Shown here in pieces: positions 23,944 through 33,987 of a DNA stretch of 64,000 nt; the stretch's first letter is position 1; every line of letters begins with the position of its first letter. Origin of the DNA: Aspergillus flavus (Eukaryota; Ascomycota; Eurotiomycetes; Eurotiales; Aspergillaceae); contig NC_092407.1 of NCBI RefSeq assembly GCF_009017415.1, positions 1,364,001-1,428,000 on the forward strand, given 5' to 3'. The notes under the pieces were generated by a model, which searched no databases, was not told the origin of the DNA, and saw nothing but the letters and a program-made list of their open reading frames with translations. The translations under genes and the position numbers were made by a program.

Positions 23944-26208
23944 ATGGCGAATATAGCGCAGCTTCCACCGGAATTATTCTGTCCGGTGCTTGATCTTGCT
24001 TTCGAGAATCAAAGTGATATTCAGCTGCTCTGCAGTCTCTCTCTTGTTAGTCGCCAATGGTACGAGGCCCTGGTTCCTCGTATATACGCTGAATGGACCT
24101 ACAATGGTGCGAGGCAGTCATTCAGGTCTCTCTGGAACTTTCTCAGGACCATCCTCAACGATTCCCGTATAGCAGCCTTGGTTCACTCCTTACATATAGG
24201 CAACTGGGGTTACTATCCATATGCACGATCTGGTGAGTGGGAAGAACTAAATCTTCCACAGGATGAGATTACCCTTTTCCGTGAAGCTATCAACAGGGTG
24301 GGGATCAAACACCTAGAATCGAATATCATCAAAGATATACGAAAGCGTGATCGACGACCGCTGATGGCGCTTCTTCTAACATGTCTCCCAAACATCACGA
24401 GAATATATACACACGTGCCGCAGTCTGATCCTGTCCTCAGCGCAGTTCTCAGACAAATATTAGACTGTCAGAGTGGTGACAATCCATCAACAATCCTTAG
24501 CAAGCTGAGCGACCTTTATGTACTTGGCGAAGTGGACGTTCCTCCCCGTGACCTCGTGAATCATAACCTCCTTCCAGGAGCCGATCAAACTCCATTGCGC
24601 CTCGATGACCTGTGGCCCGCACTTCATTTGACGGGTCTTCGGACGCTCTCGCTTTACGGTCTCGATACAGCAAACGCAGCCCTTCGGCTTGGAGCCAGTC
24701 CTGCCATATCTCGTCTGAAACACTTTTCCATCACCGGTGGCTTTAATTCCAGCTGCACTTACGCAGATCTCAGAGCTCTGCTCGCCTTACCAGAAGCATT
24801 GACCAGCTTCTCATTATATATACAAGATTATGCGTTTGGTTCAATCGGAGGTGATATGATATCAAACGCGGGCCTCTGGAAAGTCCTAAAAAAGCACCAG
24901 AGCAGCCTTGAATACCTCGACATTTATCGTGACGCTGAGCACACAGGGCTCTACATGAGTCAAGGCCATTTTGGTCTTCTTCATTCCTTTACATGCCTCA
25001 AAAAGCTTTGTATCCAAGCAGAAGTCTTACTCGGTAGCTTCTGGGACCGGCCCAACGCCCCCTACCGCTTGAAAGATCGTTTGCCATGCAATCTCGAGTC
25101 TCTCACGCTCTATGGGGGTAAAAGGTTCTTTAACACTAGTAGTATAGGTGTGCACCTGCAAGAGGCACTGAACAGTGGGATATTTTCGTCCCTCGCTTCG
25201 GTTGAACTAGAAGGCTTCTATGTTGATTCTGACATCTCGGAAGTGTGCCGTCAAAACGGTGTTACCCTTTCAATGGGACGAAGCTGCCACCACAAAGCCC
25301 CAAGAGATTGTCAACTTCGGAAGGAGGGAAGCTGCCCGCCGTTCGTGCAGAAGACACACCACATGCGAATGGATGGCCAAAGACGAGCGGTTATGTTCGC
25401 TTTCTTCCCTGAGGAATGTCGGGACCGTCGCGAGATACTACTGCCCCTCGACGACAGCATGGACGCCTACGAGGAGAATGATGCAAAAGACGAAGACCTT
25501 GACCAATGTGCCGGTGACTTGAAACTACGTATGTTGGACTTCTGGGTACACAATGGAGGCACAGCGTACATGGTCTTTCAGAACTTTGCACACTCCTCGC
25601 TGCCACCGCTTTTTTCCTTCGCCATATATTTTACGCATGCTCACGTGTCGCGGGAAAAGATAGATCATCGGGCTTTATACCATGCTCTTTGTGACTCGTA
25701 CAGCAACTACGATGTTCGCTTCGATCTCTATTTTGTCCCCGGTATAACTGAAGAAGGATGTATAGCTCATTATCGACAGGAGGGACGCTTTCGTGGGGAT
25801 TACAAAAGGCAACTCAAGGCATATAAGGAGAGTAGTCGTTACGATGTTTCGCCAGGGGTGGGAGCTCTACCCAGTATGGTACGCGACTATTCTGATACTG
25901 GTTTCTATCGAGGATTGCTGTTCATATGTACTGAACCAGAATGGAATGGCGACCAGGAAATCTTGTGGTCTGTGCAGTTCGACCCGATCCGACAGGCAGA
26001 AGATGGTACGGAGTCGTCCGATGAAGAAAATATTCCCCTTAATTGTATCCAACGGCACCCGATTAATGACAGCAGCCGCTGGTATGAAGGTTACGGTGGC
26101 GAATGCCCGATTGACCGATGGATATCCGATATAGCATCCTGGCATAGGGAGGAATTGAGGGGACCCTGGCTGAAAGCAACACGAAGAGGCTGGCAGAGTT
26201 GGCGATAG
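23944..26208 (+). CDS. F-box-like protein with leucine-rich region and unassigned C-terminal domain
   Basis: Single exon, 754 residues from the ATG at 23944. The first about 50 residues (IAQLPPELFCPVLDLAF, then LCSLSLVSRQWYEALVPRIY) match the F-box pattern that recruits Skp1 in SCF ubiquitin ligases. Residues about 190-430 contain irregular leucine-rich segments (LRTLSLYGLD, LEYLDIY, LKKLCIQA, LESLTLYGG), a typical substrate-recognition scaffold. The last about 230 residues form a separate aromatic- and acid-rich region that I do not recognise. Large families of such F-box/LRR proteins exist in fungi, and many are poorly conserved. It lies 288 bp from the convergent rhodopsin-domain gene. Substrate unknown; SCF membership is inference. 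Confidence 0.7.
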   Translation: MANIAQLPPELFCPVLDLAFENQSDIQLLCSLSLVSRQWYEALVPRIYAEWTYNGARQSFRSLWNFLRTILNDSRIAALVHSLHIGNWGYYPYARSGEWEELNLPQDEITLFREAINRVGIKHLESNIIKDIRKRDRRPLMALLLTCLPNITRIYTHVPQSDPVLSAVLRQILDCQSGDNPSTILSKLSDLYVLGEVDVPPRDLVNHNLLPGADQTPLRLDDLWPALHLTGLRTLSLYGLDTANAALRLGASPAISRLKHFSITGGFNSSCTYADLRALLALPEALTSFSLYIQDYAFGSIGGDMISNAGLWKVLKKHQSSLEYLDIYRDAEHTGLYMSQGHFGLLHSFTCLKKLCIQAEVLLGSFWDRPNAPYRLKDRLPCNLESLTLYGGKRFFNTSSIGVHLQEALNSGIFSSLASVELEGFYVDSDISEVCRQNGVTLSMGRSCHHKAPRDCQLRKEGSCPPFVQKTHHMRMDGQRRAVMFAFFPEECRDRREILLPLDDSMDAYEENDAKDEDLDQCAGDLKLRMLDFWVHNGGTAYMVFQNFAHSSLPPLFSFAIYFTHAHVSREKIDHRALYHALCDSYSNYDVRFDLYFVPGITEEGCIAHYRQEGRFRGDYKRQLKAYKESSRYDVSPGVGALPSMVRDYSDTGFYRGLLFICTEPEWNGDQEILWSVQFDPIRQAEDGTESSDEENIPLNCIQRHPINDSSRWYEGYGGECPIDRWISDIASWHREELRGPWLKATRRGWQSWR

Positions 26209-26496
26209 TTGGACTTACGAGTTATGATTTCCTTACATCAATGATTCTAAGAGGTATGTCTTTGGCAATCAAACTCAGAATGATTCCATATTTCACATTT
26301 TATTCAGCGCCGATCAGACAGTATGTATGGCATATTCCGCCCTCAGCTTTTCATATAGTGCTTGCCTGTCACATTTACCAGCATATTTTTTATCCCAACC
26401 ATCTATTGCGATTTTACAGACCATTTCAACAAGCTATAGTATAATCCAAAGAAAGGAAACACACGTAACACCCGATATAACATACCAATTCAAAGA

Positions 26497-27912
26497 TCAA
26501 GGATGATCCTCACTCCAATCAAAATCGTGTTTTACTGTAATAGCCATACGAGCAGAGTCATCCATAAGCACAACGCTATCCGTATCCCTCCTATACGAAT
26601 TAGGCTCACTATGAGCCGAAACGGTCGTCAGCACTATCTCATCCTCCGGTCGCAATTGGGCATTCGGAGTGGCTTCATTCCCGTCTAACTGTTGAAACGA
26701 ACGACTTTTGCTCTGCGACTTATCACGCCGTTTCCTCCTAGAAGCCGATAGCGAGAAGCTACCGAATAGTCGCTCGGCGTTGGATCCGAGAACGAGCTTC
26801 GTGGTTCTTCGAAGCAGTGCGTTCAGCGTGGGTAGACATGCACAAACAATGCCGATGCAGGGCTCAATGGTAGACCATAGGTATACGTCACCCATCACCC
26901 AGTTGATGTCGGGGTTCGTCGCAAGTAAGGTCAAGTAGTAAATACGAACCATACTTCCCACGGAGACGCTGTACATGACGATTAGCTCGCTCGTTGCTCT
27001 CGGGTCATGGTAGTAAGGTATAGCGGTCACTCTTACAACCCACCTAAGAGGAAGATACCGGATATCAGTACCTTCTGCATCGGGCGTATTTGGAGTCTGG
27101 AGATGATCGGGATCGGAACAAGTAGCGTGATAACATCGGTGAAGACATTTGTTGCCGCGTTGCCAAGGTAGAATGCATACAGGTTGATGATGCACTTTCC
27201 TCCCGACGGATCAGCAAACTGCGTATAGAAGTATGACAGTGGCCGACAGGAGCATAAGAAGGCAACCATGCAGCAAGCGCCATGGCCGATACTGAGGGCC
27301 AAACAGAGCCACATCATCCAGTTCATTCCAAATATCCGGCGATAGAGGAGGATGATCGAGACTTTAATAGAGGGAAGTAGAACTAGATAGATGAAGATAT
27401 AAGCGAATAGAATCTTGCCTGTCAGTCTCCAGTCCATATAATGTGTTCCAAGTAGTCCGAAGGATGCATTACCTTTCGCATGTTCACTACATCGTCAAGC
27501 GTTCCTCTCCACACATGCTTTCCGAGACCGCAGTATCCCGCTGAAAGTTGACAACAATCAGCTACTTGAAACTTGACTTTCCAGGAGATAATATTGAAGG
27601 TATTTACCCAGTATAGTTGCAACTAGAAGTGTAGTCAACGGTACCTATGCTATACTTTTGAGTAGAAATCCTTTTTATCATGATTGAGATTTTAAGAAAA
27701 GGGAGGCGACTTACAAGAGACGCTGCAATCAACCAATCGTCAAGCCCTAAGCTGATCCTTTGAACTTTGATCCGCGTAACAAATCGAAGTATCACAGCGA
27801 TAACAGCGACGATATATAGGGCAATAACGGTTGCATTTATCTGGGGAGTCTGGTTGTCGTTTAGGTCGATACCAGGCGGTTGCGGCCCGAAGATATCTGT
27901 GACCGTCACCAT
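26497..27912 (-). CDS. Fungal rhodopsin-domain (SAT4-family) integral membrane protein
   Basis: Five exons on the minus strand: 27715-27912, 27608-27644, 27473-27540, 27037-27413 and 26497-26968, giving 383 residues with introns of 70, 67, 52-60 and 68 nt. The first helix (ALYIVAVIAVILRFVTRIKV) is followed by the family signature LGLDDWLI. Later landmarks are GLGKHVW, the Cys/Phe-rich region around AFLCSCRPLSYFY, and VYLWSTIEPCIGIVCACLPTL, typical of seven-helix SAT4-type proteins. The small exon 2 encodes VPLTTLLVATIL and completes the second helix. The hydrophilic C-tail is Ser- and charge-rich. The family is widespread in fungi, sometimes beside metabolite clusters, with mostly unknown function. 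It is not a light-sensing opsin: no retinal-binding lysine signature was noted. It diverges from a decayed P450 gene. Confidence 0.85.
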
Positions 27913-29293
27913 GCTCGCAACAAGTCCAACCGTTTAGCGGATACCGAGTTGAAATCAACACAATGGCAACAGTCAGGGAGCACCAGTGGGTAGCAAACTA
28001 GCGAGAGGGCGAGCTCTGGCAACATCCATAGTGAAGAACACCAAATTAGATGCGAGACACTGAGATACAATTGAGAGGATTGATGATCTGATATGCCCGA
28101 GTAACAAAGTACGACCGACGGATTATTCACTATTTTTAAGTGACAAGGGTATACTAATTTGGCCCCCATTAGCACAATCTTTTAAACCACGTAATAGCAT
28201 GGATCATTATATAGACCTATCCCGTGAAGTGGATCTGCTGATGAAGAATCAGGGCATGAGAGCCTACTTGACTGGGTCTGGCGTGTGTGTTACTATGCCT
28301 GCATATGCAGAGGACATTTTTCAGTAATGTGCTGACTTAGCCAAGACCAGTACTAGTCATGGATTGATTAAGTATGTACTTTTGTCAAGAGCCTATGCCA
28401 TTTGTAGTTTTACATAAGTTTTGTTGGCTAAATGGATTAATCCAAACCATCTCACGCCTATTGACGCATGGCCCAAGACTCGCACTTAAGACACTTGCAA
28501 GCACTCTGTAAGCTAACAGGGCGACACAATTACAACTTCATGACCTCGGACAGTGATGTATTAATACTCAATCTGGCCCTCTGGTGGCCAAGTTGAAAAT
28601 GCCTGGGTATTCAATGGGCTTAGTACCGGAGTCTGGTCGGTGGCGTTGCCAAACCACGGCTCGCCGGGCCGCCCCGTCACAAAGGGGATAAAAGGCCGTA
28701 GATTGGCGCGGACCCCTGCCCTAAGGAGGAGCTAATATGCATACTCTGTAGATGATGCCCGGAGTTGTTCCAAATCAGGACAATCATTACTGGTCCGCTT
28801 TTAGCTCTCTTTTGAAACCCTTTGTCATATTGTAGCACAGTACACATGCAGATCTACGTTTAAATATGCCTGGATCCTGCATGGCTTAAGCGCACGCCAC
28901 AAAACCTCCTTGCAGCCAAAGACAGGGAATAATACTAGCTTTAGTCCAGCCAACATGCAACTATACCATGGGTAGCAGTAACCGTTGCTTTAGCACCACT
29001 ACATAGTTTAGTGTGGAAAGCACACTACTCTGCAAGTAGCTCTTTTGTAGTATCTTTAGCATACTAGTATAGTTAAATACATTTATAAACTTTCTCCAAT
29101 CACTGAAGACCTATTACCTCATTTCTCATCCTCAGAGTAATATCCGATGCGAGCTCCCCACCTCCTCTCTCCTATGACATAACGTGCACGGAATGTAAAC
29201 TTGTCCATATAGCCTCTTCTTAAGACGGACAGAGATAGCTCAGGAATACTATCTTGGACAATTATTACTGTCTACGTAAATATAACATCGCTC
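27913..29293. promoter_or_regulatory. 1.4-kb divergent intergenic region
   Basis: Lies between the starts of the rhodopsin-domain gene and the P450 pseudogene and should carry the promoters of both. A 7-bp hairpin with a 5-base loop (TAGTGTG at 29009-29015, CACACTA at 29021-29027) is visible. There is no coding frame worth reporting. Confidence 0.5.
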
Positions 29294-31134
29294 ATGGATA
29301 TCGCCTTCAAACTTGTCCTGTTAGGAGCTACGCTCATCCTATCCCACCTTATCTGGAATTACTTCCGATCCCCATTAAAGTCGTTTCCTGGGCCATTTAG
29401 CGCCAACCTCTCCAATTTATGGCGTCTTCAAGATGTGTTCAAGGGCCTTTGTGACATCACACATAATGAGCTTCACCGCAGATATAGATCTGCAGTCTGC
29501 ATAGGTCCCAACGTGTTAAGTCTCTCTGACCCTGCATTGATCAACCAGGTGTATTCTACCAGAGATCCGTGGGTTAAGGTGAGTAGCGAACGTACCCAGG
29601 ATCCACAGCATGTATATACATGATACAATACGAAGTACCTCTAATTCCATATTTGCTCGCAGAGTGACGTGTACAATGTGAACGACTCGGTAGTATCCGG
29701 CGTTCGTATTAAGAATCTCTTCTCCCACCAAGACGAACAGTGGCATGCCAAGTACATCCGACCAGTCAAGAACTAGAGCCCGGTGTCGACATAACCATCA
29801 ACCTTTTTCTGGAAAGGTTACGAGAAAGATTCGTTTAAACGGGTAACACTTGTGATATGAGCGAGTATATCAACTATTGTAAGCTTAGGTACTCGCGTTT
29901 CAGACACCTCAGCTGATATTATCGATCTCTAGTTACATGGGACACCATGAGCCAGCTCAGTTATTCCCAGTCTATTGGTATGCTAGAAGCGAAAAATGAT
30001 CGCTTTGGAATCCTGGAAGTATCTAATAGGTCTCTGGACTATTTCGCATCGGTAAGTGTACAGATCTACGGTGAACGGACCTTGTGTGCAAGCCCAAGAC
30101 GCTCATTTCCTCGTTCCTGCAGGTGTGCCAAATCCCGATGTTGGATTTACTTCTAGACAAAAACCCCATCTGCCGCTTGGGGCCTCCTAGCTTTGGGTGG
30201 TCCGTGAAATTCAGCGCAGAACAGTATCAAGAGCGCTTTACCGAGGGGAAGCAATCGCACAATGGCATCAAAGACTTTCTAGATCGATACATCGAGACCA
30301 AAAGCAAGATGCCTAACATAGTGGATGATAATGTAGCCCAGATGTACCTGGTCCTCAATATAATAGCGGGTAGCGACACAACAGCGAGGGCCATTTCCGC
30401 GGCAGTCTATTATGTGCTGAAAAAAAAGGGCTGTATACAGCCGTCTGCAGGAAGAGCTTCGGGGAGCTAATTTATCCACGCCGCCCCAGTGGAAGGAGAT
30501 TCGGAGTCTCCCTTATCTCGACGCCGTCATGCGGGAAACTATGCTTGTTCATCCGGGTGTTGGGCTCTTGCTCGAGAGAATTGTTCCAAAGGGTGGATTC
30601 ACGCTACCGGACGGGCGCTTTGTCCCTGAGGGCACCATTGTCGGCATGAATCCCTGGGTCATTAATCGCAACAGAACCGTTTTCGGGCCTGAGCCTGATT
30701 CATTCAAGCCTGAGCGGTGGCTACCGGCGGAGGGCGAACATGACGAGGCGTATCAGACTAGGTTCTCGAAGATGAAAGGTACAGACTTAACCTTCGGTGC
30801 AGGGCCCCGGGCATGTCTGGGAAGATACATTTCCCAGTTGGAGAGTTACAAATTTGTTGCGACGCTATTCACGATGTTTGATGTGAGTTTTGGCTGTTTA
30901 CAAGATGTGATATAGAATACCTGACAAGCTTTTCCCCAAATCGAGCTGGAACACCCTGACCATGAGTGGGAGGTGACCAACTCCTGGTTTGTGAGGCAGA
31001 AAAATATTCCTGTTGTGATTCAAAAAAAGAAAGTCTTGAACTGCACTCCCTCAGTACAGTGGGCTAGCACTGCATTAATGTATATGCCACAACGCGAGTC
31101 GTTCAGCCGAGCTCTTCCTCCTCTTCATTGGTAG
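29294..31134 (+). pseudogene. Cytochrome P450 pseudogene (pisatin-demethylase-like type)
   Basis: A P450 can be traced from its N-terminal membrane anchor (MDIAFKLVLLGATLILSHLI) and SFPGPF proline hinge, through LFSHQDEQWHAKYIRPVK, the I-helix AGSDTTA and the PERW region, to the intact heme motif FGAGPRACLG (30793-30822). The frame is broken several times. After the RPVK segment the frame ends at TAG (29774-29776) and homology resumes in another frame, suggesting a small deletion. An in-frame TAA lies at 29836-29838. A frameshift sits at an A8 run (30420-30427). The invariant Arg of the K-helix ExxR is Leu (codon 30544-30546). Normal-looking introns remain (for example starting at 29578, 30052 and 30883). 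Such an enzyme would be a membrane-bound monooxygenase using P450 reductase; this copy should be non-functional. Confidence 0.85.
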
Positions 31135-32414
31135 TTTCACTTTAACTATCTATTCTTGACAGTACTCATAAATCCTAACAAGGAAAATCAATTTGATTAC
31201 TGTGCAAAGCATATAGATCCAATAACCTAGCGGTCAGAAGTTCCAGATTGGGACCTCAAAGCTGCAGCACGACTAAACTATGGGGATTGCTTTGTCCAAC
31301 TAAGTACCCGAACCAATCATATTAACAATGTATCAGGTACAAATCTGGGACTCTAAATATAGACAAGCTTATACAAAGCGATTGTGGCCCACGGTACATA
31401 AAGCTTCTATCAGACAAAGAGTCAAAGACCCGATAGCGCACTGCTGAGCATTACCGAAGCATGGATAGAATAACCATAACATTAAAATTGCCTCTTATAC
31501 AAGGCCAGAATTCGGCTTCGGTTACTGAATTCCTATATTCGACGCCTTTGGTTATAGTTCGCATATTGGACTTTATATATGGTTCTGATATTCCGGATAC
31601 AACGATATATATATGACTCGTGAGTGTCTCTATCTAGTCACACCGGCTGTAGTACTGGTACCCTTTCAGGAGGCTCCTAATTTGCCTCTTGACTTCTTCT
31701 TCTTCTTCTTATTAGGTTCTAGAAGTGAATGTAGATGTAACATCCCTAATCAATGTAGTATTTGCAAGGAAAGTAAATGTTAAATGTCCGCAAGAATGGC
31801 CGAACGAAGTCCGCCGAGCAAACCCCGAACGGTACGGGGGAACAATACCATAATCTGAATGAGCGGGAAGGACTGTACAGATAGCAGTTCTCACTTCCTA
31901 GCGTCTTTGTTGTTTCCTTGATTGATATTGTAGTCTTTCAGCCCAGATAGGACCTTCCCCCCACAGAACCACAACCTGGTCTTTATCCATGAAGAAAGAC
32001 ATCGAAAAAGTCCTATCAGGCAACGCACATGCGATAAGAAAGCGGTCAGGATGCGGGGCGCGGGGCGAACGAACCGATTCGTTCGGACCGACAAGTGCGA
32101 CCAGAAGATTCTCCAGAAGTGTCATCACCCTCGGTCTCGATTTCTTATCGCACGACGTACGGTCGACTCAATTGACCCCTGACCGAGTTTATACCGGGAC
32201 CATCAAAACGAAAATTTTATTGACTGTCATCATTTTTTAAATACCGACTAGCATCGCCACGATTTATTCTGTTCGATTCCCTAGATTTCAACTTTCGTCT
32301 CATCTGTTAATTGTTCAAGTTCCCGCCCCTCCATTCAATCAACCTCCCACCATCACCAGCCAGATATCATCAGTCCCTCCCGCTCGATAATAAAATAGAA
32401 CATACATAAGAAGA
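31135..32414. other. 1.3-kb intergenic stretch
   Basis: AT-rich DNA between the P450 remnant and the FAD synthetase, with a short CTT repeat near 31689-31709. The last about 200 bases are pyrimidine-rich, as is common just upstream of fungal start codons. No gene seen. Confidence 0.5.
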
Positions 32415-33320
32415 ATGACCGACACAGCTATTCAACCAGACCCGGTCTTAGCTCAATTAAATGGCGGCACCTCGAACCTAAAAAACATGGCCCCCCATCT
32501 CCCCTCCCCACAAGCACAATACACCTCCACATCTTCCACACAACAGCCAACAACATCCTCCTCCCTCTCAGAAATAATCGCCCAATGCCACCACAAAGTG
32601 CACGCCTTTCTCGCCGAGTCCCATCCTCCCGATTCCCTCCTCGCCGCCGTTCAACGCCAAACTCGCATCTCCCTCGACGTCGCCGCAACGGCCCTCTCCC
32701 GTTACAGCCTCCCGGAGCTCGCCCTCTCCTATAACGGTGGGAAAGACTGTCTGGTCCTCCTGGTGCTCTTCCTCGCCAGCCTGCACCCGCATCCACCGCC
32801 CGAGAAGGGCGGCCTCAAGTCCATCCCAGCGATATATGCTCTACCGCCAGATCCCTTCCCTACAGTCGAGGAGTTCGTCCAGTGGTCGTCGAGCGCCTAC
32901 CATCTTGATATTATAAAGTATACGACGGAGCCGCCAAAGACGACGCTCAAGTCAAGTTTCGCGCACTACCTGTCTCTCCATCCTAGTGTGAAGGCGATCT
33001 TTGTCGGCACTCGTCGGACGGATCCCCATGGCGCAAAATTGACTCATTTCGATCGGACGGATAGTGGTTGGCCCGATTTCGTTCGCGTTCACCCAGTCAT
33101 TGACTGGCACTATGCGGAAATTTGGGCCTTCATCCGTCAACTGGGCTTAGAGTACTGCCCTCTTTACGACCAAGGATACACGAGTCTCGGTGGCCAGACG
33201 GATACTCACCCGAATCCCAAGCTTCGGGTCGACACTACGGCCGGTAACGAAGCCACAAAACACTACCGACCAGCGTATGAGTTGACTGAAGACCTGGAGG
33301 AGCGGCTGGGACGCAATTAG
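32415..33320 (+). CDS. fad1: FAD synthetase (FMN adenylyltransferase, PAPS-reductase-like fold)
   Basis: Single exon, 301 residues. The nucleotide-binding PP-loop-like motif SYNGGKD is at 105-111, followed by the hydrophobic helix LVLLVLFLASL. Further on are VGTRRTDPHG with the GTRR substrate loop, WPDFVRVHPVIDWHYAEIWAFIR, and the terminal LYDQGYTSLG. These match the eukaryotic FAD1 type, which transfers AMP from ATP to FMN. The reaction supplies FAD for flavoproteins, including the P450 reductase in this window. The first about 55 residues are low-complexity (Ser/Thr/Gln-rich) and probably disordered; an in-frame Met at residue 25 is an alternative start. It converges with the RNA-binding protein gene. 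No lesion seen. Confidence 0.93.
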   Translation: MTDTAIQPDPVLAQLNGGTSNLKNMAPHLPSPQAQYTSTSSTQQPTTSSSLSEIIAQCHHKVHAFLAESHPPDSLLAAVQRQTRISLDVAATALSRYSLPELALSYNGGKDCLVLLVLFLASLHPHPPPEKGGLKSIPAIYALPPDPFPTVEEFVQWSSSAYHLDIIKYTTEPPKTTLKSSFAHYLSLHPSVKAIFVGTRRTDPHGAKLTHFDRTDSGWPDFVRVHPVIDWHYAEIWAFIRQLGLEYCPLYDQGYTSLGGQTDTHPNPKLRVDTTAGNEATKHYRPAYELTEDLEERLGRN

Positions 33321-33987
33321 TTTCCCTTGACCGCCTGCATGGAGGGTTCCCGGCACCGTCAAGCTGTTCGCGCAGAAGTTCTTTGTTTGGTCCGATGTTT
33401 GCATAGAGAGCGATCCGAGAAGATTGGATGACATTGCGTATTGGACCCCATTTCTATTCCCGCCCGCTTTCACAGCTTTCTCCGTTCCTCTTATATCTCT
33501 ATGTATATGGTAGAAGGATAGATTTTATATATCTCTATGGCTGCTGAAACCCTTTGGGCTGCTGTTTGCAAGGCCGCAAGTGCAAATTCCATTAGACATT
33601 TACCTTAACTTTTATCATGTTGAACAAAGTAATGTGTCTCTAAGTCAGATACCACAAATAGCAATTCTCTTCCATGCCCATCCATCTCCTTTTGGATGGT
33701 CTTCAAGTGTGCGAACCAAGCGTACACAATACAGATCTTAAAAGCCATTCTGCTGACCACAATAGAACGGGAATGTTGTCAAAACAAATCAAGACCAGGT
33801 AGCAATCGACAAAATCAAAAGACGGCCGCACGGCGGTGACAAAACAAACAAAATTGACAGAACAAACATGGAAAAGCAAAAGGTGCAAAATGATGTGCTT
33901 TTGTAAACATTGTGACCTATAGCATATGCTGGCAAGTAGTCATGGGGTCGAATTTGGTGATAAGTCCAGAAGGAATTCGCAAGTGAT
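33321..33987. other. 667-bp convergent intergenic region
   Basis: Contains the 3' ends of the FAD synthetase and RNA-binding-protein transcripts. No further gene or repeat seen. Confidence 0.5.

Noticed and set aside
26969..27036. Apparent frameshift in the rhodopsin-domain gene (LLGG region)
   Set aside because: A GTAAGA donor, GCTAATC branch-like site and ACAG acceptor give a 68-nt intron. Removing it joins LLGGF to VSVGSMVRIYYL in frame, matching family spacing.
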